Part shown: one piece after another, positions 1 to 7,735 of the stretch
Layout: every line of letters starts with the position of its first letter
Numbering within the stretch: the first letter of the stretch is position 1
Source of the DNA: Proteobacteria bacterium UBA5122
GTDB lineage: Bacteria > Pseudomonadota > Gammaproteobacteria > Tenderiales > Tenderiaceae
Length of the DNA: 22,270 bases
Direction: 5' to 3'
NCBI GenBank assembly: GCA_002415485.1
Contig: DHYU01000031.1
Span: forward strand, 297 to 22,566
Translations under genes and position numbers: made by a program
The notes under the pieces: model-generated
Databases searched by the model: none
Told to the model about the DNA's origin: nothing
The model's input: the letters and a program-made list of their open reading frames with translations, nothing else

Positions 1-315
1 AAGATCAACCGCCGCAGCCGTCGTCAGCTGAAACACTTCAACACCCGCACCCAGGTCAACTTCAGCCACGACGCCCACGGCCAGCGCACCATCATGGAAC
101 TGGTCACCGGTGACCGCCCCGGCCTGCTGTGCCAGATCGGCCGCGCCTTCATGGACTGCGACATCACGCTGCAAAATGCCAAGATCGCCACCATCGGCGA
201 GCGGGTCGAAGACGTGTTCTTCATCACCGACGCCGAGTCACAGTCCCTCAACGACCCGGCCCGGCTCGATGAACTGCGCGCCACCCTCATCAGTTATCTC
301 GACGACGCCTCGTAA
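1..315 (+). CDS. glnD: Bifunctional uridylyltransferase/uridylyl-removing enzyme GlnD, C-terminal part
   Basis: This is the 3' end of glnD; the reading frame is open from base 1, so the gene starts outside the window. GlnD adds UMP to, and removes it from, the PII nitrogen-signalling proteins in response to glutamine. The visible 104 residues contain a C-terminal ACT domain with the family motifs DRPGLL, QNAKIATIGERVEDVFFITD and an upstream RQLKHF segment, all very close to the known enterobacterial and pseudomonad proteins. The ACT domains sense glutamine; the nucleotidyltransferase and HD domains lie upstream and are not visible. It ends in TAA, and the next gene starts only 10 bases downstream. 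In related bacteria glnD is commonly near dapC or dapD, which here lie about 12 kb away. Confidence 0.95.
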   Translation, partial: KINRRSRRQLKHFNTRTQVNFSHDAHGQRTIMELVTGDRPGLLCQIGRAFMDCDITLQNAKIATIGERVEDVFFITDAESQSLNDPARLDELRATLISYLDDAS

Positions 316-325
316 CTGACGACCA

Positions 326-913
326 ATGACCACCACCGTTGAACTCCTCAAACGCCACAGCCTGCCGCTGATTCTTGCCTTGATCAGCCTGCTCATCGCC
401 CTCGGCGGTGACGAGGCACGGCAATGGCTGCGTTACGACCGTGCGATGATCGACCAGGGTGAGGTCTGGCGACTATATAGTGGCCAGCTCGCCCACCTCG
501 GCCTCTCACATCTGCTACTCAATCTGGCGGGACTCGCCCTCATCTGGGGACTCTATCGCGACGCGCTCGAAGTCTGGCAATGGGTGCTGATCACGATCAT
601 GAGTGCCTTCACCGTCGCCATCGGCCTCTACAGCTTGAATCCCGAACTGGACTGGTACGTCGGCCTCTCCGGCCTACTGCACGGACTCTTCGTCGCCGGC
701 GCCCTCGGTGGCATCCTGTGTGGCGACCGCCGCGAAATGATCCTGCTCGCCGCCATCGTCGCCAAATTGATCTGGGAACAAAGTGTCGGCGCCCTGCCCG
801 GCACCGCCGAAATGGCCGATGGGCCAGTGATTGTAGATGCCCATCTCTACGGTGCGATCGGAGGATTGGTTGTACTGGCAATGACACCCAAGAAAAGCTG
901 CGACACAGATTAA
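326..913 (+). CDS. rrtA: Rhombosortase (rhomboid-family intramembrane serine protease)
   Basis: This 195-residue protein is a small rhomboid with about six hydrophobic segments. The catalytic serine is in GLSGLLHG (Ser115) and the catalytic histidine in DAHLYGA (His173); a conserved GLSHLLLN segment (His62, Asn66) precedes them. Its short length and the GLSGLLHGLF motif are typical of the rhombosortase subfamily rather than GlpG-type rhomboids. Rhombosortases are known to process the C-terminal GlyGly-CTERM tail of secreted proteins at the inner membrane. No protein in this window ends in such a tail, so any substrate is encoded elsewhere. The start lies 10 bases after the glnD stop with no clear Shine-Dalgarno sequence, so translation is probably coupled to glnD. 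Confidence 0.88.
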   Translation: MTTTVELLKRHSLPLILALISLLIALGGDEARQWLRYDRAMIDQGEVWRLYSGQLAHLGLSHLLLNLAGLALIWGLYRDALEVWQWVLITIMSAFTVAIGLYSLNPELDWYVGLSGLLHGLFVAGALGGILCGDRREMILLAAIVAKLIWEQSVGALPGTAEMADGPVIVDAHLYGAIGGLVVLAMTPKKSCDTD

Positions 914-959
914 TATTACGTCGACGACATCCCCACACATCCGACTCCGAACTGCAGCT

Positions 960-988
960 ATGACAAGCCAGCACTGAATTGCTATAGT
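960..988 (+). promoter_or_regulatory. Probable sigma-70 promoter for the response regulator gene
   Basis: ATGACA (960-965, five of six to the -35 consensus) is separated by exactly 17 bases from TATAGT (983-988, five of six to the -10 consensus). A transcript would start near 995 and leave a leader of about 67 bases. It lies in the 148-base gap after the rhombosortase gene, so the regulator probably has its own transcript. Identified by eye only. Confidence 0.55.
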
Positions 989-1061
989 TTCACCATGACC
1001 GAGCGATAGTGTTCAAGGATAGGCAATTTAACGCCGTGATTGTTATACATACGGAGCAGGT

Positions 1062-1691
1062 ATGCCCACCAACACAGACAATCCCCCTCCACCGATCATC
1101 TATCTCGTGGATGACGACAACGACACGCTCGATTATCTATCGACCCTGCTTTCATCACTCTCATACGAAGTAGCCTGTTACACATCAGCAGAGGCATTTC
1201 TCGCTGAATACAACCCTAACCAACCTGCCATTCTCATCAGCGATGTCGTGATGAAGGACATGAGCGGCCTCGAGTTACAGCGCATCCTAAATGCCCGTGG
1301 CAGTGACATTCCCATTATCATGATGTCTGCACACGGAAACATCCCTATTGCCAAGCAGGCACTGAAGGCCGGCTCGATAGACTTCATCGAAAAGCCGATA
1401 GACGCATTACAAATCATCGAAAGCGTCAAAGAGGCACTCAATAACTATGTTCATAATCAGGTTGTGAGTCGGGAAAAAGAGGTCGTCGGTGCGCGATTAG
1501 AATGTCTGACCGAACGAGAGCGCGAGATTCTGAACATGTTGTTAGAGGGGGATTCGAGCAAACAGGTCGCGACCGCGCTAAAACTCAGCCCGCGGACAGT
1601 GGAAACCCACCGAAATAACATCATGAAAAAGATGCATGTTCATTCATTTCCTGAGCTGGTGCGCAACCTGCTAACTCTCAACAACCACTAG
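1062..1691 (+). CDS. FixJ/NarL-type response regulator (REC + LuxR HTH)
   Basis: This 209-residue protein has an N-terminal receiver domain (about 12-125) and a C-terminal LuxR-type helix-turn-helix (about 145-205). The receiver is complete: acidic residues Asp17-19, phosphoacceptor Asp61 in LISDVVMKDMSG, Ser89 at the Thr/Ser position and Lys111 in the IEKP motif. The HTH contains LTEREREIL and SPRTVETHRNNIMKKM, the pattern of FixJ-family activators. GGAG at 1053-1056 lies 5 bases before the ATG. The gene stands just upstream of the TonB receptor operon. The regulator is likely phosphorylated by one of the kinases at 7736 or 9186 and may control that operon through the TACGTA-rich site at 1765-1785. 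The partnership is inferred from position; the domain assignment is firm. Confidence 0.92.
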   Translation: MPTNTDNPPPPIIYLVDDDNDTLDYLSTLLSSLSYEVACYTSAEAFLAEYNPNQPAILISDVVMKDMSGLELQRILNARGSDIPIIMMSAHGNIPIAKQALKAGSIDFIEKPIDALQIIESVKEALNNYVHNQVVSREKEVVGARLECLTEREREILNMLLEGDSSKQVATALKLSPRTVETHRNNIMKKMHVHSFPELVRNLLTLNNH

Positions 1692-1755
1692 CCCACTTCC
1701 ATATTTTTACTACTGTAATTACCCTCATCTCCATACTCTCCATTTCAGCCTCCAT

Positions 1756-1816
1756 TTAAGCAGGACTACGTAGTACGTTACGTAGCTTTCCTGATTTTCA
1801 TCTATCACCTGCTTAA
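1756..1816. repeat. 9-base inverted repeat flanking the TACGTA element
   Basis: TTAAGCAGG (1756-1764) and its exact reverse complement CCTGCTTAA (1808-1816) are separated by 43 bases. The TACGTA element lies immediately inside the left arm. It could mark two operator half-sites or form a large hairpin. Confidence 0.5.
1765..1785. promoter_or_regulatory. TACGTA-rich operator candidate
   Basis: ACTACGTAGT (1765-1774) is a perfect 10-base palindrome. It is followed by TTACGTAG (1778-1785). The octamers CTACGTAG and TTACGTAG start 12 bases apart, and the whole element is an imperfect palindrome with 7-base outer arms. As I recall, the rhizobial FixJ consensus is GTAMGTAG; each octamer matches 7 of 8 positions. 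The adjacent gene encodes a FixJ-type regulator, so this is its likely binding site, by inference. Confidence 0.45.
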
Positions 1817-1975
1817 CTAGGATTTCAATAACAAGGCTAATTTATCGGCGCATAGGCAATACTTCCCTCAACCACCAACTAACCAACGATAAAAGAGCCT
1901 CAACATTTATGTACGACAGAGAAAATTGATAAAGGTTGGCCTTGCCTGCAGTTAGCCCACCTAACGGAGGTCATC

Positions 1976-4051
1976 ATGAAAAAACGCACGCATCACCAGC
2001 TTATTGTCATTGCTCTTTCCTCCACAATATTCCTAGCTCCCTCTTGCTACGCCGAACCTGAGACATTATCAGACGAGATGTTTTCCGATCCCCAGCTATG
2101 GGGAGAGAACGAGGCGATATTTACTTCAACACGCTATATCAAACACCGCGATAGCGCGCCAGCAGTGGCCACGGTCATCACCCGAACTCAAATCAAACGC
2201 TGGGGTGCACGCACCCTGGCAGACGTATTCAACATGCTACCAAGTGCAGGCATTTCAATCAGCGAATGGGGGGTGCAAATGTTTGAAATGCGCGGGATTC
2301 GATCAGACTTTTCCGAAAAGATCCTCATCATGCTCGATAACCACCCCCTAAACAAAAATTTCAATGGCACCGCCACTCGCTACAATTACAACGACATGCC
2401 ATTAGATAACGTACGCAGAATTGAAGTAATACGTGGCCCGGGCTCGGCCCTGTTTGGCGAAAGTGCCTTTATCGCCACCATCAACATCATTACTCGCGAT
2501 GCACTGGATGAAGTGGGCAACGAACAATACGAGCTCACCGCCGCGACCGATGAATACGACACCCGTAAGCTCAATCTGTTTGGAGGTCATCAATGGGATA
2601 ACGGTCTCAAACTCAGCGCAAACTTTGATTTATACGACACGGATGGTTATCGCGCATACATCGAGTCAGACCGGACCAGCAATACACCCTGGGCAAGCCC
2701 ACCGGGTTATACCAACATGGAAGAGCATCGCATCGAAGGATTTATCAAGGCCAGCCTGGATGACTGGACCTATCGTGGTCACTATACCGAGAAGAATAAA
2801 CCACAATACATCGGGCTTGCCTTTGCGCGCACAGATGAAGACGACTTTGAGATCAGCAATCAGTTTCATGAACTAAATTATCGGTATAGTTACAGCGACG
2901 ATTTATTCATCGACACCAAGTTGTTCTACGACCTCTTCAGCATAGGCGGACAAATTGAACTGCTGCCCGAAGGATTCGCGGGCATCTACACCGAGGGCAT
3001 GATCGGTGGCCCCTATGCCAAGTATCAATCACACGGCATTGACCTTCAGATGGACCTGCTTGCAGGCGCCAATCACCAATTGGTGCTCGGCACGCTCTTT
3101 GAGGAGATTCGTCAATATGATGTCAGACGCATTGCCAACTACACACTCGCCAATGGATACCTCGGCTCTGTACAAGACACCTCCGCCTGGGAGAACTGGA
3201 ACCAGAATGTATCGCGCACCAAGTCGTCGTTATATATTCAAGACGATTGGCAGATGACCCGCTCAACCAATCTGATTTCAGGACTACGCCACGATCACTA
3301 CAGCGATTTTGGCAACACCACCAACCCCAGGCTCGGTTTGGTATCTGCACTCACCGCCGATACTGACATCAAAGTGTTATATGGCCGTGCATTTAGGGCA
3401 CCCAACTTTGGCGAACAATATACCACCGCCAACGTGTCCTTCATTGGCAATCGAGATGCAACCCCCGAAATCATCAACACACTGGAGACCAGTCTGATTC
3501 TGCGCAATAGACTCATCGACCGCGCCGAATTTACTCTCTACAAAAACAAGATCAAAGACCTGATTACGATCAATACATCTGTCGCTGCCCCCGCCCCTCT
3601 GATCAATAGTGGCAAGGCCGAGACACAAGGCATTGAAGCGATCTTTGGTCACGGCATCGGAAAAATTGACGGCGAGTTTGTCACCAGCTACACCGAGGCC
3701 GAAGACGGCATCAGTGGCAATCGCTTACCTTACATTCCATATTGGCGCGCAAAATATGCACTGAACTATGCCGTTAGTGGGAACATCAATCTGAACCTCA
3801 ATGGTCATTGGGTCGACCAGCGTCCGCGCTCCATCGGCGACAATCGCGCTGACACAGCATCCTATAACGTAAGCAATTTATCACTCTTGTTGAACAACCT
3901 CTTCCCGAGTCTGGATATGCGGCTCACTGTATTTAATCTGTTTGATAAAGAATACGTAGACCCCGACACCTCTGGAGCCTTGCAATTTATCGACAACGAC
4001 CTGCCAAGAGATGAGCGTAATCTCTATCTCGAATTTACATATCACATGTGA
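1976..4051 (+). CDS. TonB-dependent outer-membrane receptor
   Basis: This 691-residue protein is a TonB-dependent receptor for energised uptake or sensing of a scarce ligand at the outer membrane. A Sec signal peptide ends near residue 26 (CYA|EPE). The plug domain spans about 58-175 and carries typical motifs: TLADVFNMLP, MRGI, VRRIEVIRGPGSALFGESAF and INIITRD. The rest is a 22-strand-type barrel rich in aromatic and polar alternation, with late motifs FRAPNFGEQY and LTVFNLFDKEYVDP. It ends LEFTYHM, so the usual terminal aromatic is not the last residue. There is no long N-terminal signalling extension of the FecA type. A strong GGAGGT fixes the start. The stop codon overlaps the GTG of the next gene, so the two are co-transcribed. 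The ligand cannot be told from sequence; the operon suggests a sensory role beside or instead of bulk uptake. Confidence 0.93.
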   Translation: MKKRTHHQLIVIALSSTIFLAPSCYAEPETLSDEMFSDPQLWGENEAIFTSTRYIKHRDSAPAVATVITRTQIKRWGARTLADVFNMLPSAGISISEWGVQMFEMRGIRSDFSEKILIMLDNHPLNKNFNGTATRYNYNDMPLDNVRRIEVIRGPGSALFGESAFIATINIITRDALDEVGNEQYELTAATDEYDTRKLNLFGGHQWDNGLKLSANFDLYDTDGYRAYIESDRTSNTPWASPPGYTNMEEHRIEGFIKASLDDWTYRGHYTEKNKPQYIGLAFARTDEDDFEISNQFHELNYRYSYSDDLFIDTKLFYDLFSIGGQIELLPEGFAGIYTEGMIGGPYAKYQSHGIDLQMDLLAGANHQLVLGTLFEEIRQYDVRRIANYTLANGYLGSVQDTSAWENWNQNVSRTKSSLYIQDDWQMTRSTNLISGLRHDHYSDFGNTTNPRLGLVSALTADTDIKVLYGRAFRAPNFGEQYTTANVSFIGNRDATPEIINTLETSLILRNRLIDRAEFTLYKNKIKDLITINTSVAAPAPLINSGKAETQGIEAIFGHGIGKIDGEFVTSYTEAEDGISGNRLPYIPYWRAKYALNYAVSGNINLNLNGHWVDQRPRSIGDNRADTASYNVSNLSLLLNNLFPSLDMRLTVFNLFDKEYVDPDTSGALQFIDNDLPRDERNLYLEFTYHM

Positions 4052-6747
4052 GCATCCTAAACGTGAAAGCAAAACTAAAACCGAAGGATATGCCCATGGT
4101 GTTTGCCGAGGATCGCGCTTCCGCGCCGAAGACGGCAAAGACTGATAAAGGTGATGCCTGGAAGGTCATGGTCGTAGATGATGATGAAGTCATGCACGAT
4201 GTCACCGCTCTGGTCCTGCAAGGCCAGGTCTTTAAGGATAAGCCCATACAACTGCTCCAAGCCTACTCCGCAGCGGATGCCTATCAGTTATTGGATCAAC
4301 ATCCAGATGTAGCTGTGATCTTGCTCGACGTAGTGATGGAAAAACAAAACAGTGGCTTTGAGGTAGTCAAGTATGTACGAGAAACTCTCGGCAACCGCAT
4401 GGTCCGTATCGTATTACGGACAGGGCAGCCGGGACTTGTCCCCGCTGATGAGGCGATTCAAACCTACGATATCAACGATTATAAAGAAAAGGCCGATCTC
4501 ACCGCAGATCGACTCAAGATTACACTGATTGGGTCACTGCGAAACTATGCCGATTTACTCACCATCCGCGATCTTGCCCGGAACAACATCAATCTAGAAA
4601 GCCTGGTTCAGCAGCGAACCAAGGAGCTGGAGCAAAGCAACCAACAGCTCAAGGAGCAGCTTGCCGAAGGCATCCTGCTCAATCGCGCACTCAAGAAAAG
4701 TACTGCCCGCCTGCTTGATGCCCAACGCATTGCCAATCTTGGACACTGGGAGATGATTATCGATGACGAAGGCGATTTCTTCTCCGACAGCCTGAAGGAA
4801 ATGCTCGGCCTACATCACGAGAAAAAGATCGATTATTCTGGATTTCTCGCCCGCATCCCAAAGATAGAACGAATAGAGGTAGAAAAAGAGATCAATCGAG
4901 TCCTGACATTGGGGGGAAGTTATCAACTCAACCACACGATTAATACCCCGCATAAGGGTCTTCTCAAAATCACTCACCGTGGCGAGGCCATCATCGATGG
5001 CGAGCATCAGATCAACGGTATCAAGGGCACCGTTCAAGACGTGACAGAAAGCCATCGAATCAAAGAAAGCATGTACAAGTACGGTCAGGCAATCGAACAA
5101 GCGGCAGATTCGATCATGATAACCAACAACGAGGGTATTATCGAATTCGTCAATCAGGCCTTTGAGGACATGACAGGCTATAGCCGAGATGAAGTACATG
5201 GCATGCGGCCAAATATACTCAAATCAGGTCAACAGAAGGAATCTTTTTACCGCCGCATGTGGGGCATCTTAACGCGGGGTGAAGTTTTCAGTGACGTCAT
5301 CGCCAATCGCCGCAAGGATGGCTCTATCTATTTTGAAGAAAAAACCATCTCTCCATTGAAAGACGAGCATGGTGAGATCACCCATTACATCGCCACCGGC
5401 CGTGACATCACAGAGCGCATAGAGGCACAAGAACACCTCTATCACATGGCGCATCATGATCCGTTGACCGGCTTGCCCAATCGCACCCTACTCTATGACC
5501 GGATCAACCAAGTCCTGACCCGCACCCCATGGCATCGACGTAAACTGGCAGTATTAATCATCGATCTGGACCGTTTCAAGATCATCAATGACACGCTAGG
5601 GCACGATGTCGGTGATGTATTGTTACAACGCATATCTCAGATTCTGATGGAGACAATCCGCGAAGGCGATACCGTCGCCCGTCTCGGTGGCGATGAATTT
5701 GCGATCTTGCTCAATGACCTGGCCTCCAAATCGGATATCGAGCCTATCGTCGAAAAAATCATGCAAAGCATGCACGAAGTCTTCGTAATCAATGAACATG
5801 AATTATTTGTCACCGCCAGTATCGGCATCAGCATCCACCCTGAACACGGCAATAGCGTGGAAGCTTTGATGAAAAAGGCAGACGTTGCCATGTACCGCGC
5901 CAAGGACCTCGGCAAAAACGCCTATAAGTTCTATACCAGTGAAGATGATATCCAAGCCATGGAGCGCCTCTCTCTGGAGACTGGCCTGCGGCGTGCATTG
6001 AGTCGGCATGAGTTTTTCCTCAACTACCAGCCACAGGTGGAACTGGAAACGGGCAACATCGTTGGCCTGGAGGCACTCCTACGCTGGCGTCATGATGATT
6101 TTAAATCAGTGTCCCCGATGCACTTCATCCCACTACTGGAAGAGACCGGCATGATTGTCGAGGTCGGAACCTGGGTCATTCAACAGGTTTGCCAACAAAT
6201 CCATTGCTGGCGTGAACAACAGGTGCCACTCGTCAGGGTGGCCATCAACATCTCCAGCCGCCAGTTTCGTGAGCCCGATTTTTTACAAACAACGCGCTCG
6301 TTACTACAAAAGTATGACGTCCCTAGTGATCTGATCGAGTTCGAGATTACAGAAGGGCTCTTGGTTGAAGATATCCCCGGCACACGTGATCTGTTGCTTA
6401 AGCTACATGAGTTCGGCATCAGCCTGTCTGTCGACGACTTTGGCACGGGCTATTCATCGCTGAATTACCTCAAACGACTGCCGATGGATGTGCTGAAGAT
6501 AGATCAGTCCTTTATCAAAGACATCAATACAGATCCTGACGATACAGCGATCACCTCTGCCATCATCACCCTTGCCCACAGTATGGGGCTAAAGGTTGTC
6601 GCCGAGGGCGTGGAAACACAGGAACAAGTAAGTTTTCTGCGTGAAAAAGGCTGTGATCAGGTACAGGGCTATCTCTATAGCCGCCCAGTTGATGCAGAAC
6701 TGATCAAGCCCATTCTTGTTCGAGGCAAGATGCAATGTGGACCTTGA
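4048..6747 (+). CDS. REC-PAS-PAS-GGDEF-EAL c-di-GMP signalling protein
   Basis: This 899-residue cytoplasmic protein links a phosphorylation input to c-di-GMP turnover. Domains in order: receiver (about 39-165; acidic Asp44-46, phosphoacceptor Asp94, Thr125, Lys148), coiled coil (about 180-215), two PAS domains (about 225-335 and 345-455), GGDEF (about 465-630) and EAL (about 640-890). The synthase motif is intact (GGDEF at 547-551) and has an upstream RxxD inhibitory site (Arg538-Asp541) at the right spacing. The hydrolase domain keeps EAL (675-677), FEITEG and DDFGTGYSSL. Both activities are therefore possible; which one dominates cannot be told. The GTG start at 4048 overlaps the receptor stop by 4 bases. 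An internal start at ATG 4096, preceded by AAGGA at 4084-4088, is a good alternative and would keep all domains. The likely kinase is at 7736 or 9186. Confidence 0.93.
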   Translation: MSILNVKAKLKPKDMPMVFAEDRASAPKTAKTDKGDAWKVMVVDDDEVMHDVTALVLQGQVFKDKPIQLLQAYSAADAYQLLDQHPDVAVILLDVVMEKQNSGFEVVKYVRETLGNRMVRIVLRTGQPGLVPADEAIQTYDINDYKEKADLTADRLKITLIGSLRNYADLLTIRDLARNNINLESLVQQRTKELEQSNQQLKEQLAEGILLNRALKKSTARLLDAQRIANLGHWEMIIDDEGDFFSDSLKEMLGLHHEKKIDYSGFLARIPKIERIEVEKEINRVLTLGGSYQLNHTINTPHKGLLKITHRGEAIIDGEHQINGIKGTVQDVTESHRIKESMYKYGQAIEQAADSIMITNNEGIIEFVNQAFEDMTGYSRDEVHGMRPNILKSGQQKESFYRRMWGILTRGEVFSDVIANRRKDGSIYFEEKTISPLKDEHGEITHYIATGRDITERIEAQEHLYHMAHHDPLTGLPNRTLLYDRINQVLTRTPWHRRKLAVLIIDLDRFKIINDTLGHDVGDVLLQRISQILMETIREGDTVARLGGDEFAILLNDLASKSDIEPIVEKIMQSMHEVFVINEHELFVTASIGISIHPEHGNSVEALMKKADVAMYRAKDLGKNAYKFYTSEDDIQAMERLSLETGLRRALSRHEFFLNYQPQVELETGNIVGLEALLRWRHDDFKSVSPMHFIPLLEETGMIVEVGTWVIQQVCQQIHCWREQQVPLVRVAINISSRQFREPDFLQTTRSLLQKYDVPSDLIEFEITEGLLVEDIPGTRDLLLKLHEFGISLSVDDFGTGYSSLNYLKRLPMDVLKIDQSFIKDINTDPDDTAITSAIITLAHSMGLKVVAEGVETQEQVSFLREKGCDQVQGYLYSRPVDAELIKPILVRGKMQCGP
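4084..4088 (+). promoter_or_regulatory. Ribosome-binding site supporting an internal start at 4096
   Basis: AAGGA lies 7 bases before an in-frame ATG at 4096, whereas the overlapping GTG at 4048 has no visible Shine-Dalgarno sequence. Either the GTG is used by coupling to the receptor stop, or the true start is residue 17 of the longest frame. Confidence 0.4.
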
Positions 6748-6806
6748 ACAAATGCCCCACCTTACCGGAGATCACGCTATCCGGCATCAGGATTAAACCG
6801 TGACCC

Positions 6807-7715
6807 ATGGCGCTTACAAGGGGCATGTTATGGATGATTGTGTACTTGGTCTTGAGAGCAGCCATTATCCCTGTCTGCGCAGGCGAACTGGTAATTATTC
6901 AAACCTCCACCGCCAAACCCTATCAAGATTTTGTCGGTTATCTTGCCGAAGCCATGCCGGGGCAATCGTTGACAGTACTGAACATCGATAACGACATTGA
7001 GAAAGGAGAACAAATGCTCCATCAGCTCAAACAACGCGTAAAACCCGACCTGGTCATCGCGCTTGGTGCCAAAGCAACGTGGTTGATGCGTAACGAACCT
7101 TCGATGACGGTAATGTTTTCAATGCTCTCCGACCCAGACCGTTACCCCATCGACCACCTTCCTGGCGTAACATTGGAAAGCCCGCCTAGCCAATATCTGA
7201 ACAAGATACGCCAAATCCTGCCCAATCTCCGCCGGATTGGCGTGCTCTATTCGGACCCCAATCACACCCACATTGACGAGATTGGCAGACTCGCAAGCTC
7301 ATTGAAGTTTGAATTAGTGGCCGAGCGCGTCGACACCCACAGCGATGTTTCAGCGAAGGTACATGCGCTATTCAAACAGGTCGACCTGATTTGGCTACTG
7401 AGCGACCCGGTGGTCACGGCATCACCACGCCTGGTTAAAGAGGCCATATTGTTACCTGCTGCCCAACGGCGCATCCCGGTGGTGGGGTTCAATCGATGGT
7501 CAGTCTCCAATGGAGCATTATTTTGCCTCGCCAATGAATATCAACAGATCGCTGAACAATCCGCGCTTATGGCCAAACGTATTTTAAATGGCGAGACACT
7601 ATCACTACATCAGGCGCCCCTGAACCCGCAAACACATTTAAACCCCAAGGTGTCGGAGCGACTCTCGCGTGATATAGACGTGAATATTCCGGAAGATGCA
7701 TTTGTCATTCGCTAA
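6807..7715 (+). CDS. Periplasmic ABC-type substrate-binding protein (ABC_sub_bind family), orphan
   Basis: This protein of up to 302 residues belongs to the ABC_sub_bind (PF04392-type) periplasmic binding proteins. A hydrophobic signal segment ends near residue 26 (CAG|ELV). Family-like stretches include PDLVIALGAKAT, LPNLRRIGVLYSDPN and RIPVVGFNRWSVSNGALFCLANEY. ATGs at 6807, 6825 and 6834 are all possible; AAGGGG at 6819-6823, 10 bases before 6834, favours the shortest form. No permease or ATPase gene lies nearby, so it probably does not feed a transporter encoded here. It is followed 14-20 bases later by a membrane histidine kinase, which suggests that it presents a ligand to that kinase. 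A paralogue (- strand, start 20023) has the same relation to another kinase. The ligand is unknown. Confidence 0.85.
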   Translation: MALTRGMLWMIVYLVLRAAIIPVCAGELVIIQTSTAKPYQDFVGYLAEAMPGQSLTVLNIDNDIEKGEQMLHQLKQRVKPDLVIALGAKATWLMRNEPSMTVMFSMLSDPDRYPIDHLPGVTLESPPSQYLNKIRQILPNLRRIGVLYSDPNHTHIDEIGRLASSLKFELVAERVDTHSDVSAKVHALFKQVDLIWLLSDPVVTASPRLVKEAILLPAAQRRIPVVGFNRWSVSNGALFCLANEYQQIAEQSALMAKRILNGETLSLHQAPLNPQTHLNPKVSERLSRDIDVNIPEDAFVIR

Positions 7716-7723
7716 CAAACCGC

Positions 7724-7729
7724 AAGGAG
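7724..7729 (+). promoter_or_regulatory. Ribosome-binding site deciding the kinase start
   Basis: AAGGAG ends directly before an ATG at 7730 but stands 6 bases before the in-frame ATG at 7736. The second ATG is therefore the more likely start, removing two residues. Confidence 0.6.
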
Positions 7730-7735
7730 ATGACG

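Larger units (their letters stand above)
1692..1975. promoter_or_regulatory. Regulatory intergenic region upstream of the TonB receptor operon
   Basis: This 284-base, visibly AT-richer gap separates the response regulator from the TonB-dependent receptor. It holds the TACGTA cluster at 1765-1785 and the 9-base inverted repeat at 1756-1764/1808-1816, both listed separately. A strong GGAGGT ribosome-binding site (1966-1971) lies 4 bases before the receptor ATG. No convincing sigma-70 promoter with proper spacing was found; this would fit an operon needing an activator or an alternative sigma factor. No small ORF with a credible ribosome-binding site was recognised. Confidence 0.6.

Noticed and set aside
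609..974. Long minus-strand open frame opposite the rhombosortase gene, and similar open frames opposite other genes
   Set aside because: Arginine- or cysteine-rich composition, no ribosome-binding sites and no family features; they are shadows of the genes on the other strand.
6748..6806. CCGGAGATC...ATCCGG-like symmetry in the short gap before the binding protein gene
   Set aside because: Arms are very short and imperfect, with no T tract; no terminator or operator can be supported.
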